A DNA stretch of 22,619 nt from Candidatus Bathyarchaeota archaeon (GCA_023128135.1 JAGMEO010000002.1:1-22619), one strand, 5' to 3'; numbered from the stretch's first letter, positions 8,350 through 15,960 are shown. Notes: generated from the letters alone by a model not told the origin. Numbers and translations: made by a program.

Positions 8350-9417
8350 ATGATCATAGTTGGGACTGGAATTAGTGGAAGCAAGAGGAACGAATATTTA
8401 GAGAAACTTGCAGAGCTTATCACTAAAGCAGGTAAACCTACGAAAGTTCTTCATGTAGGTTCTATGATGTTTGAAACAGCAAAGAGACTTGGTAGAGAAA
8501 TACCTGAACACAAAATTTTAGATATGTCATCTTCTACTCTTAACTATCTTCGTGCCACAGTGTTTGAACAAATTATTACAGAAGCAAAAAGCCAAGAAAA
8601 CCTGATAATAAGCACCCACGCCTGTTTTAGATGGAAAAAAAATCTCATACCCGCTTTCGATTTTCACTATCTTAATCAATTATCACCAGATGTGTTTTTG
8701 ACGATAATTGATGATATTCAAACCATTAAGATTAGGCTTGAAAGACAACATGGATGGAAAGGAAAATTTAGTTTAAAAGAACTCATAGTATGGCGAGACG
8801 AGGAGCTTTTCATATCCAATATGATTGCCAATTATCAAGGAGTGAAAAATTATGTCATTACAAATAAGGATCCCCCAGAAGAAATTATCAATCTTTTATT
8901 TGACCTAAATATTAAGAAAGCCTACATCAGCTATCCTATGACTTATATGAAGCAAGATCCATCGAAGATGAAAGCAAAGAATAGATTTCGAGATGAGCTT
9001 AGAAAACGTGGTCTTATTATCTTCGATCCTGAGGATATTGAAGAAATGGATTTGATTGGATTTGCTGAAGCAACAAGGAGAAAAGGCAAAGATAAACTAA
9101 AATTTAAAGTAGATGGTAAACAAGGATTAATCAATATTAGCGAGATTGAAGAAGCAAAAGAATACATCATTGACCAAACTGTTGATAGAGATTACAAACT
9201 GATTTCTCAGAGCGACATGATAATAGTCTACTATCCTGTACCAGTTCTATCTCCTGGTGTCTTGAGCGAGATGGTTTATGGCTTCACTAATAATAAAAAC
9301 GTCTTTGCTTACTTCCCTAAAAAATTAAGTCCTTTCTTTGAATATCATGCTACGAAAATTTTCAAGACAGAAAAAGAGATGATAAAATATTTAAAAAACA
9401 AAGGCATTATCAAATAA
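8350..9417 (+). CDS. NMP-kinase-like domain fused to deoxyribosyltransferase-like domain
   Basis: A 355-residue two-domain protein. Residues 1-185 resemble archaeal adenylate kinase: a glycine-rich loop VGTGISGSKRN (4-14), IISTHACFRWKK (87-97) at the place of the DTHAFIRT segment, and a LSPDVFL strand. The P-loop is short by one residue relative to GxxxxGKT, so ATP binding may be altered. Residues 188-355 look like the nucleoside 2-deoxyribosyltransferase/TIR-like fold: AYISYPMTYMK, then SQSDMIIVYY and SPGVLSEMVYG (301-311) with a glutamate in the catalytic position. A good GGAGG precedes ATG 8350. The combination suggests nucleotide salvage, sensing or turnover, but I do not know a characterised homologue. 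Confidence 0.65.
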   Translation: MIIVGTGISGSKRNEYLEKLAELITKAGKPTKVLHVGSMMFETAKRLGREIPEHKILDMSSSTLNYLRATVFEQIITEAKSQENLIISTHACFRWKKNLIPAFDFHYLNQLSPDVFLTIIDDIQTIKIRLERQHGWKGKFSLKELIVWRDEELFISNMIANYQGVKNYVITNKDPPEEIINLLFDLNIKKAYISYPMTYMKQDPSKMKAKNRFRDELRKRGLIIFDPEDIEEMDLIGFAEATRRKGKDKLKFKVDGKQGLINISEIEEAKEYIIDQTVDRDYKLISQSDMIIVYYPVPVLSPGVLSEMVYGFTNNKNVFAYFPKKLSPFFEYHATKIFKTEKEMIKYLKNKGIIK

Positions 9418-9494
9418 TGTATTATCGAGTTTAGCTAGAATTAAAACATTCTTTTGATGGACATATATTTTACGATGTTTTTCAGGAATACGAA

Positions 9495-9546
9495 TTACAT
9501 GTAACTCACATTGAAACATATACGTGATATTACGTTATGTTAACAT
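9495..9546. promoter_or_regulatory. Palindrome cluster before the winged-helix operon, possible operator
   Basis: Two perfect 10-bp palindromes, TTACATGTAA (9495-9504) and ATGTTAACAT (9537-9546), flank an imperfect one centred on ACGT (ATATACGTGATAT, about 9518-9530) directly before the first winged-helix gene. A TATA-like TATATTT lies at about 9464. The arrangement could be an operator for self-regulation by the DNA-binding proteins encoded next, but this is inference. Confidence 0.4.
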
Positions 9547-10056
9547 GTGATAGAAAAGTTTAAATTTACGTTAAAATCATTTCTAAACGATTTTCCATTG
9601 AAGATTAGAGTTGTAATAAAAAGACCATTTGGGAATGTGGAAATAGAAGGCGAAAGTCTAGACGAGATCATATCTTCCCTCGAAACTTTTCCAGAGTGGT
9701 TAGCAACAATAGATGGATTAGTTATCGGTCCAGACATTGTTCCTTCAGAAACAAAAATGATGCTTTCAGGCCTGATAGAATTTTCACCTGAAGGACCATT
9801 AATCATCGTTCCAAAAGATAAATTAACCAATAAAGAAGCCATTGGGCTAATTTTGTATTCCCACGATCCAAATTCTATTGAACCTAAAGAAGTTGGCCAT
9901 TTATTGAGTTTAAGTGGACGCCCCGCCACTGGCTTTGGTTCTAGGCTTAGCGAAATGAGAAGAGAAGGATTAGCTCTTAAAAACGGTGGAGGCTACAGAC
10001 TAACCATCTTAGGAAAAAAATGGGTAGATGATCTAATTTCAAAAATTACTAAATAG
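9547..10056 (+). CDS. Winged-helix protein, first of four in tandem
   Basis: A 169-residue protein I cannot assign to a named family. Its C-terminal half looks like a winged helix: an EVGHLLSLSG helix, RPATGFGSRLSEMRREG as the recognition region, then a GGGYRLTILG wing. The middle carries FSPEGPLIIVPKD, which reappears as TPEGLVITVPRE and APEGIILTSPKD in the next two genes, so the three are paralogues. The N-terminus has a beta-rich segment ending in EGESLDEI, parallel to SGSVDEV and SGSRDEV downstream. GTG 9547 is the only plausible start; it sits at the edge of a palindrome and lacks a Shine-Dalgarno site, suggesting a leaderless mRNA. Most likely a transcription regulator or DNA-binding accessory protein. 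Confidence 0.75.
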   Translation: MIEKFKFTLKSFLNDFPLKIRVVIKRPFGNVEIEGESLDEIISSLETFPEWLATIDGLVIGPDIVPSETKMMLSGLIEFSPEGPLIIVPKDKLTNKEAIGLILYSHDPNSIEPKEVGHLLSLSGRPATGFGSRLSEMRREGLALKNGGGYRLTILGKKWVDDLISKITK

Positions 10057-10065
10057 GTGAAAAAA

Positions 10066-10581
10066 TTGAGCAACATAGAGAAAAAGCTAGAGGTCACTAT
10101 AAAAGTTAATGAGTTAGAAGCAAAATTCTCCGGTTCTGTTGATGAAGTGATTAGTGGTTTCCTTAACTTTTTAACTAAAATCTATCCAAATTACAATTTG
10201 ATATCAAAATTAACTTTAACCGTGAATTTTGAAGATTTATTGAAAGAATTAGAAAAGGTATTACTGATTACTCCCGAGGGATTAGTTATAACAGTCCCTA
10301 GGGAACAAACAGGTGAAAGAGAAAACATTCTTCTTCATCTACTTAAAGCTAAAGTTGGCTTTCGTTTAGGAAGACTTAGCAAGGACTCCCTATCTATTGC
10401 TGAAATAATAACAACAACTGGGGGAAAACCAAGTTCTGTAGCAGCCAGATTAAGTGAGATGGTAGACATTGGATGGGTAGAAAGAGTGGGAAGAGGAGAA
10501 TACAAAATTACAACCTATGGTATCGAAGGCTTCCGAAAGAAAGACTTACCTCATATAAAAGCTATTGCAGAGGAAGTATAA
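10066..10581 (+). CDS. Winged-helix protein, second of four in tandem
   Basis: A 171-residue paralogue of its neighbours. An N-terminal beta/helix module (LEVTIKVN, SGSVDEVISGF, KIYPNYNLI) is followed by LLITPEGLVITVPRE and a C-terminal winged helix (SIAEIITTTGGKPSSVAARL, then VGRGEYKITTYG as the wing). TTG 10066 is the preferred start because AGGTGA at 10055-10060 lies five bases upstream; GTG 10057, adjoining the previous stop codon, would add three residues and lose that site. The spacing implies translation coupled to the first gene. The closest relative in the window is the third gene. Role inferred as DNA binding; the conserved N-terminal module may bind a ligand or mediate dimerization. 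Confidence 0.75.
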   Translation: MSNIEKKLEVTIKVNELEAKFSGSVDEVISGFLNFLTKIYPNYNLISKLTLTVNFEDLLKELEKVLLITPEGLVITVPREQTGERENILLHLLKAKVGFRLGRLSKDSLSIAEIITTTGGKPSSVAARLSEMVDIGWVERVGRGEYKITTYGIEGFRKKDLPHIKAIAEEV

Positions 10582-10582
10582 G

Positions 10583-11086
10583 ATGAGTGAATCAAAAAAT
10601 TTGAAAGTTCATGCTGAATTTGGCGATAACAAACTTGACTTCGAAGGAACTCCTGAAGCAGTATTTTCAGTTTTCATTGACTTTTTAAACAAAATATATC
10701 CTGAATATGAAATACTTCGAGACATAATTTTCACTCCAGATTTAAGAGCAGTTATAAACAATTTAAAAGGAATTTTACAGATCGCGCCAGAAGGCATCAT
10801 ACTTACAAGTCCAAAGGATATTTCAGCAGAAGACACCATTTGCTTAGCACTCATGGGCTCATACATCAGTAACAAATTCCAAAAACAACCTAAAGAATCT
10901 CTTTCAGCCAATGAACTATCAAAAATTACTGGAAAAGCAATGAAGACAATGTTCAATCAGTTGGCGTGGATGGTCAACGACGGTATCGTCGATAGAGTGG
11001 GTAGAGGTGAATACAGAATTACAAGCAGGGGAATCAAGAAGACTGAAGAGATTCTAAAGCAACTAAAAAATAAAAAAGGAGAATAA
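10583..11086 (+). CDS. Winged-helix protein, third of four in tandem
   Basis: A 167-residue paralogue: LKVHAEFG, FEGTPEAVFSVF and KIYPEYEIL at the N-terminus match the second gene position by position, then QIAPEGIILTSPKD, then a winged helix (ANELSKITGKAMKTMFNQL, wing VGRGEYRITSRG). ATG 10583 has GAGG about nine bases upstream inside the previous gene and only one base separates it from the previous stop, so the pair is translationally coupled. It ends with a lysine-rich tail (KQLKNKKGE). Recognition-helix residues differ from the second gene while the wing is nearly identical, which suggests different target sites. Confidence 0.75.
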   Translation: MSESKNLKVHAEFGDNKLDFEGTPEAVFSVFIDFLNKIYPEYEILRDIIFTPDLRAVINNLKGILQIAPEGIILTSPKDISAEDTICLALMGSYISNKFQKQPKESLSANELSKITGKAMKTMFNQLAWMVNDGIVDRVGRGEYRITSRGIKKTEEILKQLKNKKGE

Positions 11087-11089
11087 AAC

Positions 11090-11542
11090 ATGAGTACACA
11101 ACCCTTCAGACTTAGAATTCGAATAAATGATAAAGAAATTGAATTAAGTGGTTCTCGAGACGAAGTAATGAAAGCGTTAGATGACCTTTCGATTATTGTA
11201 AATAAAGTTTCTGAAGCTTTCACCTTAACTTCTACAACGTCAAGATCACATGCGCATAAATTAGAAGGAAAAAAAACAGTCGAAGAGGACATATTACCTA
11301 CAGTCACTGTTTCCTCAGGTGCGTCATGTCCTGAAGTCATTACAAAAATCCTCGCTACCAAATGGGGGAAAAAGAAACCGCGAACACTTAGTGACCTATT
11401 AGAAATAATGAAAATTAATGCAATACATTACCCAATTGGAACAATTAAGGGAAGATTAACAGATTTAACAAAGAAGGGTGTCCTCAGGCGAATCCATACC
11501 AACAAGGGATATGGTTACATACTCATAAAGTCGCTAAAATGA
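11090..11542 (+). CDS. Divergent winged-helix protein, fourth of four in tandem
   Basis: A 150-residue protein sharing only the N-terminal module with its neighbours (FRLRIRIND, then ELSGSRDEVMKAL). The PEG motif is missing; instead there is a serine/threonine-rich linker around residues 45-80 (TLTSTTSRS, TVTVSSGAS). The C-terminus is a different winged-helix-like segment (TLSDLLEIMKIN, GTIKGRLTDLTKKGVLRR, then a KGYGYILI strand). GGAG sits about seven bases before ATG 11090, and only three bases separate it from the third gene. It appears to be a new pairing of the shared N-terminal module with another DNA-binding tail. Confidence 0.7.
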   Translation: MSTQPFRLRIRINDKEIELSGSRDEVMKALDDLSIIVNKVSEAFTLTSTTSRSHAHKLEGKKTVEEDILPTVTVSSGASCPEVITKILATKWGKKKPRTLSDLLEIMKINAIHYPIGTIKGRLTDLTKKGVLRRIHTNKGYGYILIKSLK

Positions 11543-11561
11543 AATTTCAAACATGAAGGCA

Positions 11562-11639
11562 TAGCGGGTCGCGCTAAAGCCCACCAAGGACTTTAGGCGA
11601 CAAACCGAAAAAGGGGGTAATTACGGTTGACGCTAACCC
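11562..11639 (+). ncRNA. Candidate structured RNA, three-way junction with possible pseudoknot
   Basis: The stretch between the winged-helix operon and nurA is much richer in G and C than its surroundings and has nested complementarity. P1 pairs TAGCG (11562-11566) with CGCTA (11631-11635). P2 is an 11-bp helix with one bulged G: 11568-11579 with 11591-11601, closing an 11-base loop that begins CCCACC. P3 pairs AACCG (11603-11607) with CGGTT (11624-11628) around a 16-base loop containing GGGGGT. That loop can pair with ACCC at 11636-11639 (pseudoknot) or with CCC in the P2 loop (kissing). No open reading frame fits. It matches no tRNA, 5S, box C/D or classic H/ACA pattern I can see. It may be an independent small RNA or the leader of nurA-herA. 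Confidence 0.55.
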
Positions 11640-11741
11640 ACTACACCACTATAAAGACTATACGCGTTTCTATATTTAGTTTACTTAGGTTAAAAAAAGA
11701 AGTCTTAACTTCTGAATTCAAAATTTTCTGGGGGAACTGTT

Positions 11742-12818
11742 ATGCAAGTTCTTGATTTTAGTCAGAAGGCCCCATATGACTTCATAGAACTGGGCAATAC
11801 TTCTCTAAAGAACACTATTGAATCAAGTCATCGTCTAAGAAACATCGATTCGCCGACAAATTACATTGGAAACTTTAACAGACTTAATGAACATGAATTT
11901 ATTGTCAATTTTGATGAAAAAAAATTGGATATGATAAGACTGGTATATACCGATGAGAAAACACACATTTTTGGTTTAGACACATCCAGTATTGAATTAG
12001 GTGAAACTAGCAATGGTTTGCTTTGTGCTGTCCGAGGTACAATTGTCTGGAAAGATAAGGTTAAGTATAATTATACTCGTTACGGACCATTCATCTTCCA
12101 TGTAACAGAAAATAATAAACAATTTCTTTACAATAAACTTCGTCAAATGTACTTTGGTGCTAGCAAAGCAGCACCAACACCTGATGTTTGGTGGATGCCT
12201 GGACGAATTCGAAATATTCTTGAACGGTGGCTCCAAGGTCAACTTTCACAATCTTGTGAAGACTCCGTTATACTTTGGGATGGTTCCCTTACTGCGTGGA
12301 CCATTGATAGTCCTGTTGCATTAATAGATGATATGCTCCAAATGGCGAGAAGCCGAGGAAACGTGGTATTAGCTTTTTCAAAAAAAACAAAATTTACTAT
12401 ATTTGGTCGTAGAATCGCAGATTTAATTAACAATCGTGATGCTCCATGTTTGCTTGACTTAGATGAAATTATTCGCCAGCAGTATGGTAACTATCTGTGT
12501 TTCTTTGGCAGAGTATATGCTGCAAAGCTTACTCCCAGTCAATTTTCATTCCGTCTAGATGTTGACCGCGAAATAGAAAGAGAGACCGGAATTAACGCAG
12601 TTCAAAAGCTTATAAGCAATGATATTGTCGTCGAAAGCTACCCTGAGACATTAAGACTTGCTCACATATTGTCAAGGTTCTCCGCAAGCGAAATAATTGG
12701 GATGCAACGCTTAATCGCTGAGAATTTTGGAATAAGAACAGTGTTTCGACCCAATATTCGTCAGATTCTATTTGGCCCATACGGGGGAGGGCTAGTCAAT
12801 AACAAGATGATTTTATGA
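11742..12818 (+). CDS. nurA: NurA-family nuclease
   Basis: The nuclease partner of HerA, which resects DNA ends in archaea. In 358 residues the RNase H-like motifs can be followed: FGLDTSSIELG with Asp80, ILWDGSLTAW with Asp180, VVLAFSKKTK with the motif lysine (214-215), FRLDVDRE, and the late SYPETLRLAH. The FRPNIRQILFG tail is also typical. GGGGGAA lies seven bases before ATG 11742. The gene ends with ATGA, overlapping herA by four bases, the tight coupling expected for subunits of one complex. Overall similarity is recognisable but divergent. No Mre11 or Rad50 is in this window. Confidence 0.85.
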   Translation: MQVLDFSQKAPYDFIELGNTSLKNTIESSHRLRNIDSPTNYIGNFNRLNEHEFIVNFDEKKLDMIRLVYTDEKTHIFGLDTSSIELGETSNGLLCAVRGTIVWKDKVKYNYTRYGPFIFHVTENNKQFLYNKLRQMYFGASKAAPTPDVWWMPGRIRNILERWLQGQLSQSCEDSVILWDGSLTAWTIDSPVALIDDMLQMARSRGNVVLAFSKKTKFTIFGRRIADLINNRDAPCLLDLDEIIRQQYGNYLCFFGRVYAAKLTPSQFSFRLDVDREIERETGINAVQKLISNDIVVESYPETLRLAHILSRFSASEIIGMQRLIAENFGIRTVFRPNIRQILFGPYGGGLVNNKMIL

Positions 12819-14278
12819 TGCAAATCTACAAGATTGACGCCAACACCGTACAGGTCATATGCTGTCCTCCAGAAGATGTTAATAGAGGCGACTATCTGCT
12901 TATTGAGGACGTAAATTCAGAAAGATCCCTCATAATACAAGTTATAAACTCAGGCTACGTAAATGTTCCAGGAATTCTTGAAGACATTCTCCGATCATCA
13001 TCAACAGAAAAACTTGAGGGTGTAGACTTAGACCCGCTTGAAGTGAAGTCTTTTGTGAATATTATCAAAGATGCTGAGCTTTTTACTTGTAAAATTCGAG
13101 GAGCGTTAAATAAAGGAAAGCTTAGTAACAATGTGTCTTGGATTCCACCTCGCTCTACATCAAGACTTAGAAAACTCCCAGACGTAGACTTAATTAAATT
13201 ACTAGAAAATGAGCCGCAAAAAGGTTTAGACATCGGCACTTTGAAAGGTGGTGGACAGATCTCAATAAACATAAATTCCATCGATGGAAAACTCAACATT
13301 ATAACAGGTAAAAAAGGAACAGGAAAATCTCATCTTTCAAAGCTTCTTCTCATACAGTTGGTATCAAGAGGTGGCATTTGTATAGTTTTTGATGTAAATG
13401 GAGAATACATTAATCTCGGATACACAAAGAATGAAGGAAAGACTTCTCTCTATGACCGTTTTATTCCACTTACTCCCGGCAACGATTTTAAGGTCACCCC
13501 GCAATATGCTGGACTTGGAGTTTTCTTAAGAGTAATGGAGAATGTTCTGGGTCTCCCAGCAACATCTGCATGGGAGTTTCGAAGGATTTGGAAGGAGCTT
13601 AAAAAGCAAGATGCTCTTACACTCAATAATTTGAACTCAGCTATTCGCGCTGTGTCAAATAATTATATTCAAGATGCGTTGTTAAGAAGGTTTGAGAGTT
13701 TAATAAATACAAAATTTTTTACAGATGATTGGAGCGTGGCCACAGTATTAGAAGCAGAGATGGACAAAATGGATAAAGGTGGTGCTCTCATCATCAATCT
13801 TCAAAACATAAATTCAAAATTTCGACAGATCGTTGTAGAATTTTTGTTAAGCAAATTATCTCAGTTACTTGAAAATTGGGGTCTCAAGGCTGTTTTCCTT
13901 TTCGCTGAGGAAGCGCATCTCTATCTTCGGGAGACATATTGGAATGATGTTGTGACAAGAATGCGACATCTTGGAATGTTCACAACATTCATTACTAACC
14001 AGCCTGACAGCATTCATAAAAGTGTTTACAGACAGGCAGACAACATATTTCTTTTTAACTTCACAAATGAACATGATCTAGAAATAGTCTCAAGAGCTGC
14101 AATGATTGATGTTGAGACGGTCAATATAATTGCTAGACAGCTTCCACCACATCACTGTCTCATGCTTGGAAAGGTTTTAAACAACTTTCCTTTGATAGTA
14201 AGAATTAATTCTTTAAAAGAAAAAACTATGGGGGAGACCCGCCTTTTCTTTAGTGATTTGAAAATTAAGAAAAGCTGA
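12815..14278 (+). CDS. herA: HerA hexameric DNA translocase
   Basis: The ATP-driven DNA pump that works with NurA in double-strand-break end resection. The 487-residue protein starts with a HAS-barrel-like beta-rich region (residues 1-100), followed by the FtsK/HerA ATPase domain. Walker A is GKKGTGKS (165-172), the HerA signature FDVNGEY is at 192-198, Walker B with paired glutamates is FLFAEEAH (361-368), and the sensor region TNQPDSIHKSV is at 394-404. The C-terminal part ends in a short basic tail. ATG 12815 overlaps the nurA stop; a second ATG follows immediately. It is 29 nt upstream of endonuclease IV, so the repair functions are probably cotranscribed. Confidence 0.92.
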   Translation: MMQIYKIDANTVQVICCPPEDVNRGDYLLIEDVNSERSLIIQVINSGYVNVPGILEDILRSSSTEKLEGVDLDPLEVKSFVNIIKDAELFTCKIRGALNKGKLSNNVSWIPPRSTSRLRKLPDVDLIKLLENEPQKGLDIGTLKGGGQISININSIDGKLNIITGKKGTGKSHLSKLLLIQLVSRGGICIVFDVNGEYINLGYTKNEGKTSLYDRFIPLTPGNDFKVTPQYAGLGVFLRVMENVLGLPATSAWEFRRIWKELKKQDALTLNNLNSAIRAVSNNYIQDALLRRFESLINTKFFTDDWSVATVLEAEMDKMDKGGALIINLQNINSKFRQIVVEFLLSKLSQLLENWGLKAVFLFAEEAHLYLRETYWNDVVTRMRHLGMFTTFITNQPDSIHKSVYRQADNIFLFNFTNEHDLEIVSRAAMIDVETVNIIARQLPPHHCLMLGKVLNNFPLIVRINSLKEKTMGETRLFFSDLKIKKS

Positions 14279-14307
14279 TTTTTTTATATTTTTTGGCGGT
14301 TTCTTTC

Positions 14308-15150
14308 TTGAAAATTGGCGTTCATATATCTATTTCAGGTTCAATTGATCTTGCGATTGATAGAGCGTTAGAACGAGGATGTGACACTTTTCAAATATTT
14401 ACTCGAAATCCAAGAGGATGGGCGTTTAAAGATCTATCTGAAGAAAACGTAAAGAAGTTCACTTCAAAGTTAAGTGATTCAGAAATAGCACCAGTTGTAG
14501 TGCATATGCCATATCTACCAAATCTTGCCTCTCCAAAAAAACATATCTATAAGAAGTCGGTTGACAGCCTTATTGCCGAAGTTCATCGATGCGGATTACT
14601 TAACATTCCTTACTGTGTAATTCATCTAGGAAGTCATCTTGGAACAGGAATAGAAGCTGGATATAATCGAGTAGTTGATGCATGTAATAAGGCGCTCTCA
14701 ACAATTGATAATGATGTAATTATTTTATTAGAAAACACAGCAGGAACAAAGAATAGTGTGGGTGGCGCCTTCGAAGACCTTCAACACATTATCAGCAGAG
14801 TTGAACAGAAAAGCAGAGTTGCTATATGCTTTGATACATGCCATGCTTTTTCTGCTGGCTATGAACTTAGAGAGAGAAAAGCTCTTGTTAATACACTAAA
14901 ACATTTGGATGAAGTAATTGGCTTGAATCTTCTTAAAGTCGTTCATTTAAATGACTCAAAAGGCGATCTGGGAAGCCACATCGATAGACATGAACACATA
15001 GGATTAGGTTTCATAGGAGAGAACGGGTTTAAAATAATCCTTAATAATGAAGTTATTAAACAGCTGCCCCTCATATTAGAAACTCCAATCGATTCACGTG
15101 GAGACGATTATGTAAACCTCGCCAAAGTAAGAGAACTTGCAGTAAAATAA
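14308..15150 (+). CDS. nfo: Endonuclease IV (AP endonuclease)
   Basis: Cuts DNA at abasic sites in base-excision repair. The 280-residue TIM barrel carries the three-metal site: His66 (HMPYL), His106 (HLGSH), Glu142 (LLENTAG), Asp176/His179 (FDTCHAF), His213, Asp226/His228 (DRHEH) and Glu258 (LILETP). TTG 14308 gives the typical N-terminus (M-K-I-G-V-H-I-S) and has GGCGGT about seven bases upstream; TTG 14293 would add five unlikely residues and place that site inside the gene. It closely follows herA. All catalytic residues are present, so it should be active. Confidence 0.93.
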   Translation: MKIGVHISISGSIDLAIDRALERGCDTFQIFTRNPRGWAFKDLSEENVKKFTSKLSDSEIAPVVVHMPYLPNLASPKKHIYKKSVDSLIAEVHRCGLLNIPYCVIHLGSHLGTGIEAGYNRVVDACNKALSTIDNDVIILLENTAGTKNSVGGAFEDLQHIISRVEQKSRVAICFDTCHAFSAGYELRERKALVNTLKHLDEVIGLNLLKVVHLNDSKGDLGSHIDRHEHIGLGFIGENGFKIILNNEVIKQLPLILETPIDSRGDDYVNLAKVRELAVK

Positions 15151-15176
15151 ATGTCGATGTAAATGTGAGAAACCAT

Positions 15177-15183
15177 TATAAAG
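15177..15183 (+). promoter_or_regulatory. TATA box of the L35Ae gene
   Basis: TATAAAG, preceded by T and A-rich bases. Transcription would begin about 25 nt downstream (near 15205), leaving a leader of roughly 33 nt that contains GGAG at 15224-15227, ten bases before the ATG. This is the clearest plus-strand promoter in the window. Confidence 0.55.
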
Positions 15184-15237
15184 GATTGAATGCCGCTTTA
15201 GACCCTAGCAAAATGTCTTCAAAGGAGTAAAATAATC

Positions 15238-15495
15238 ATGAGAGCACTGTTTGTTAACTACCAAGGCGGACAATGCACTCAACAAAATAAGTATGCTTTG
15301 GTAAAAGTGGAAGGTGTGGATGATAGAAACAAGGCGGCAATATATATTGGAAGAAAAATAGTTTGGAAGAGTCCAAATGACAATCGTCTTATAGGTAAAA
15401 TTGTTGGCATACACGGTAGAAAAGGTACTCTTAAAGCGAGGTTTAGAAAAGGTCTCCCTGGAGAAGCGTTAGGAACTGAATTAATTATATTATGA
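15238..15495 (+). CDS. rpl35ae: Ribosomal protein L35Ae (eL33)
   Basis: A large-subunit ribosomal protein found in archaea and eukaryotes but not bacteria. The 85-residue sequence has the family pattern: an N-terminal strand, YALVKVEGVDDRNKA, the YIGRKIVWKSP segment, GKIVGIHGRKGTLKARF, and a short C-terminal GLPGEALGTEL. Length is full for archaea. AAAGGAG precedes the ATG at standard spacing. The gene is followed 82 nt later by tRNA-Cys. It is the strongest single marker for domain Archaea here. Confidence 0.95.
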   Translation: MRALFVNYQGGQCTQQNKYALVKVEGVDDRNKAAIYIGRKIVWKSPNDNRLIGKIVGIHGRKGTLKARFRKGLPGEALGTELIIL

Positions 15496-15577
15496 AAAGT
15501 TACCAAAATCAATTTTTTAAGATTCAGATTTAAGGAAAAGCTCATTAAAACAAAAACTATATTTTGTTAATATAAAA

Positions 15578-15650
15578 GCCGGGGTGGCTGAGTGGTTGAG
15601 GCGGTCGGCTGCAGACCGGCTTCACACCGGTTCAAATCCGGTCCCCGGCT
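15578..15650 (+). tRNA. tRNA-Cys (anticodon GCA)
   Basis: A complete 73-nt cloverleaf without intron or encoded CCA. The acceptor stem pairs GCCGGGG with CCCCGGC, the T arm is ACCGG-TTCAAAT-CCGGT, the D arm contains GAGTGGTTGAG, and the anticodon stem GTCGG/CCGGC (one G-U pair) closes the loop CTGCAGA. The anticodon GCA is at 15611-15613, preceded by the invariant T. The discriminator base is T, as usual for tRNA-Cys. An alternative anticodon stem one register off would lose T33 and is rejected. Confidence 0.95.
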
Positions 15651-15753
15651 CTATTTCTGCAATCAAAGACAATTATACAAGTCCGCTTAAACAATAAAAA
15701 CCGAAACACACTAGATCATAATGAGTGCTCTGTAACATTTTGGTTGGAAAGAC

Positions 15754-15960
15754 ATGAGGCTTGTTTACATTATTTTGATTGGGCTATGGTCAATTCCTAT
15801 AGGCTTATTACTTTATGGGTGTGTTTTAATAAACTTGACACAGCTTGGTAGTGTTTCTTTAGGGAACTTCCTCACAAACATCGCTTTCTATGGATTCATC
15901 GTTATGACTATCATTACATTAGCTATTTGGTTTCTAATACTAAGAAAAGAGAATGACTAA
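15754..15960 (+). CDS. Small membrane protein, two helices
   Basis: A 68-residue hydrophobic protein of unknown function. Two transmembrane segments are clear, about residues 4-29 and 41-62, joined by a short loop (LTQLGSVSLGN), ending in a charged tail RKEND. The stop codon region overlaps the start of a 22-codon ORF. No family recognised. GGAAAG about five bases before the ATG could act as a weak ribosome-binding site. Confidence 0.55.
   Translation: MRLVYIILIGLWSIPIGLLLYGCVLINLTQLGSVSLGNFLTNIAFYGFIVMTIITLAIWFLILRKEND

Noticed and set aside
11562..11635. Length of about 74 nt and terminal pairing suggested a tRNA
   Set aside because: The terminal stem has only 5 bp, there is no T-arm GTTCAAAT-like loop and the first helix is 11 bp; no cloverleaf can be drawn.
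11562..11650. Classic H/ACA guide RNA
   Set aside because: An ACA occurs at 11643 but eight bases beyond the closing stem, and no pseudouridylation pocket is visible.
11742..14278. HerA-NurA as an antiphage defence pair
   Set aside because: The pair lies among housekeeping repair genes (endonuclease IV) with archaeal-type motifs and no defence partner such as SIR2 or DUF4297; ordinary end resection is simpler.
15605..15611. Alternative tRNA anticodon register (CGGTC/GACCG stem, anticodon CTG)
   Set aside because: It pairs well but places G at position 33 where T is invariant and breaks the D-arm spacing; GCA with T33 and discriminator T fits tRNA-Cys.
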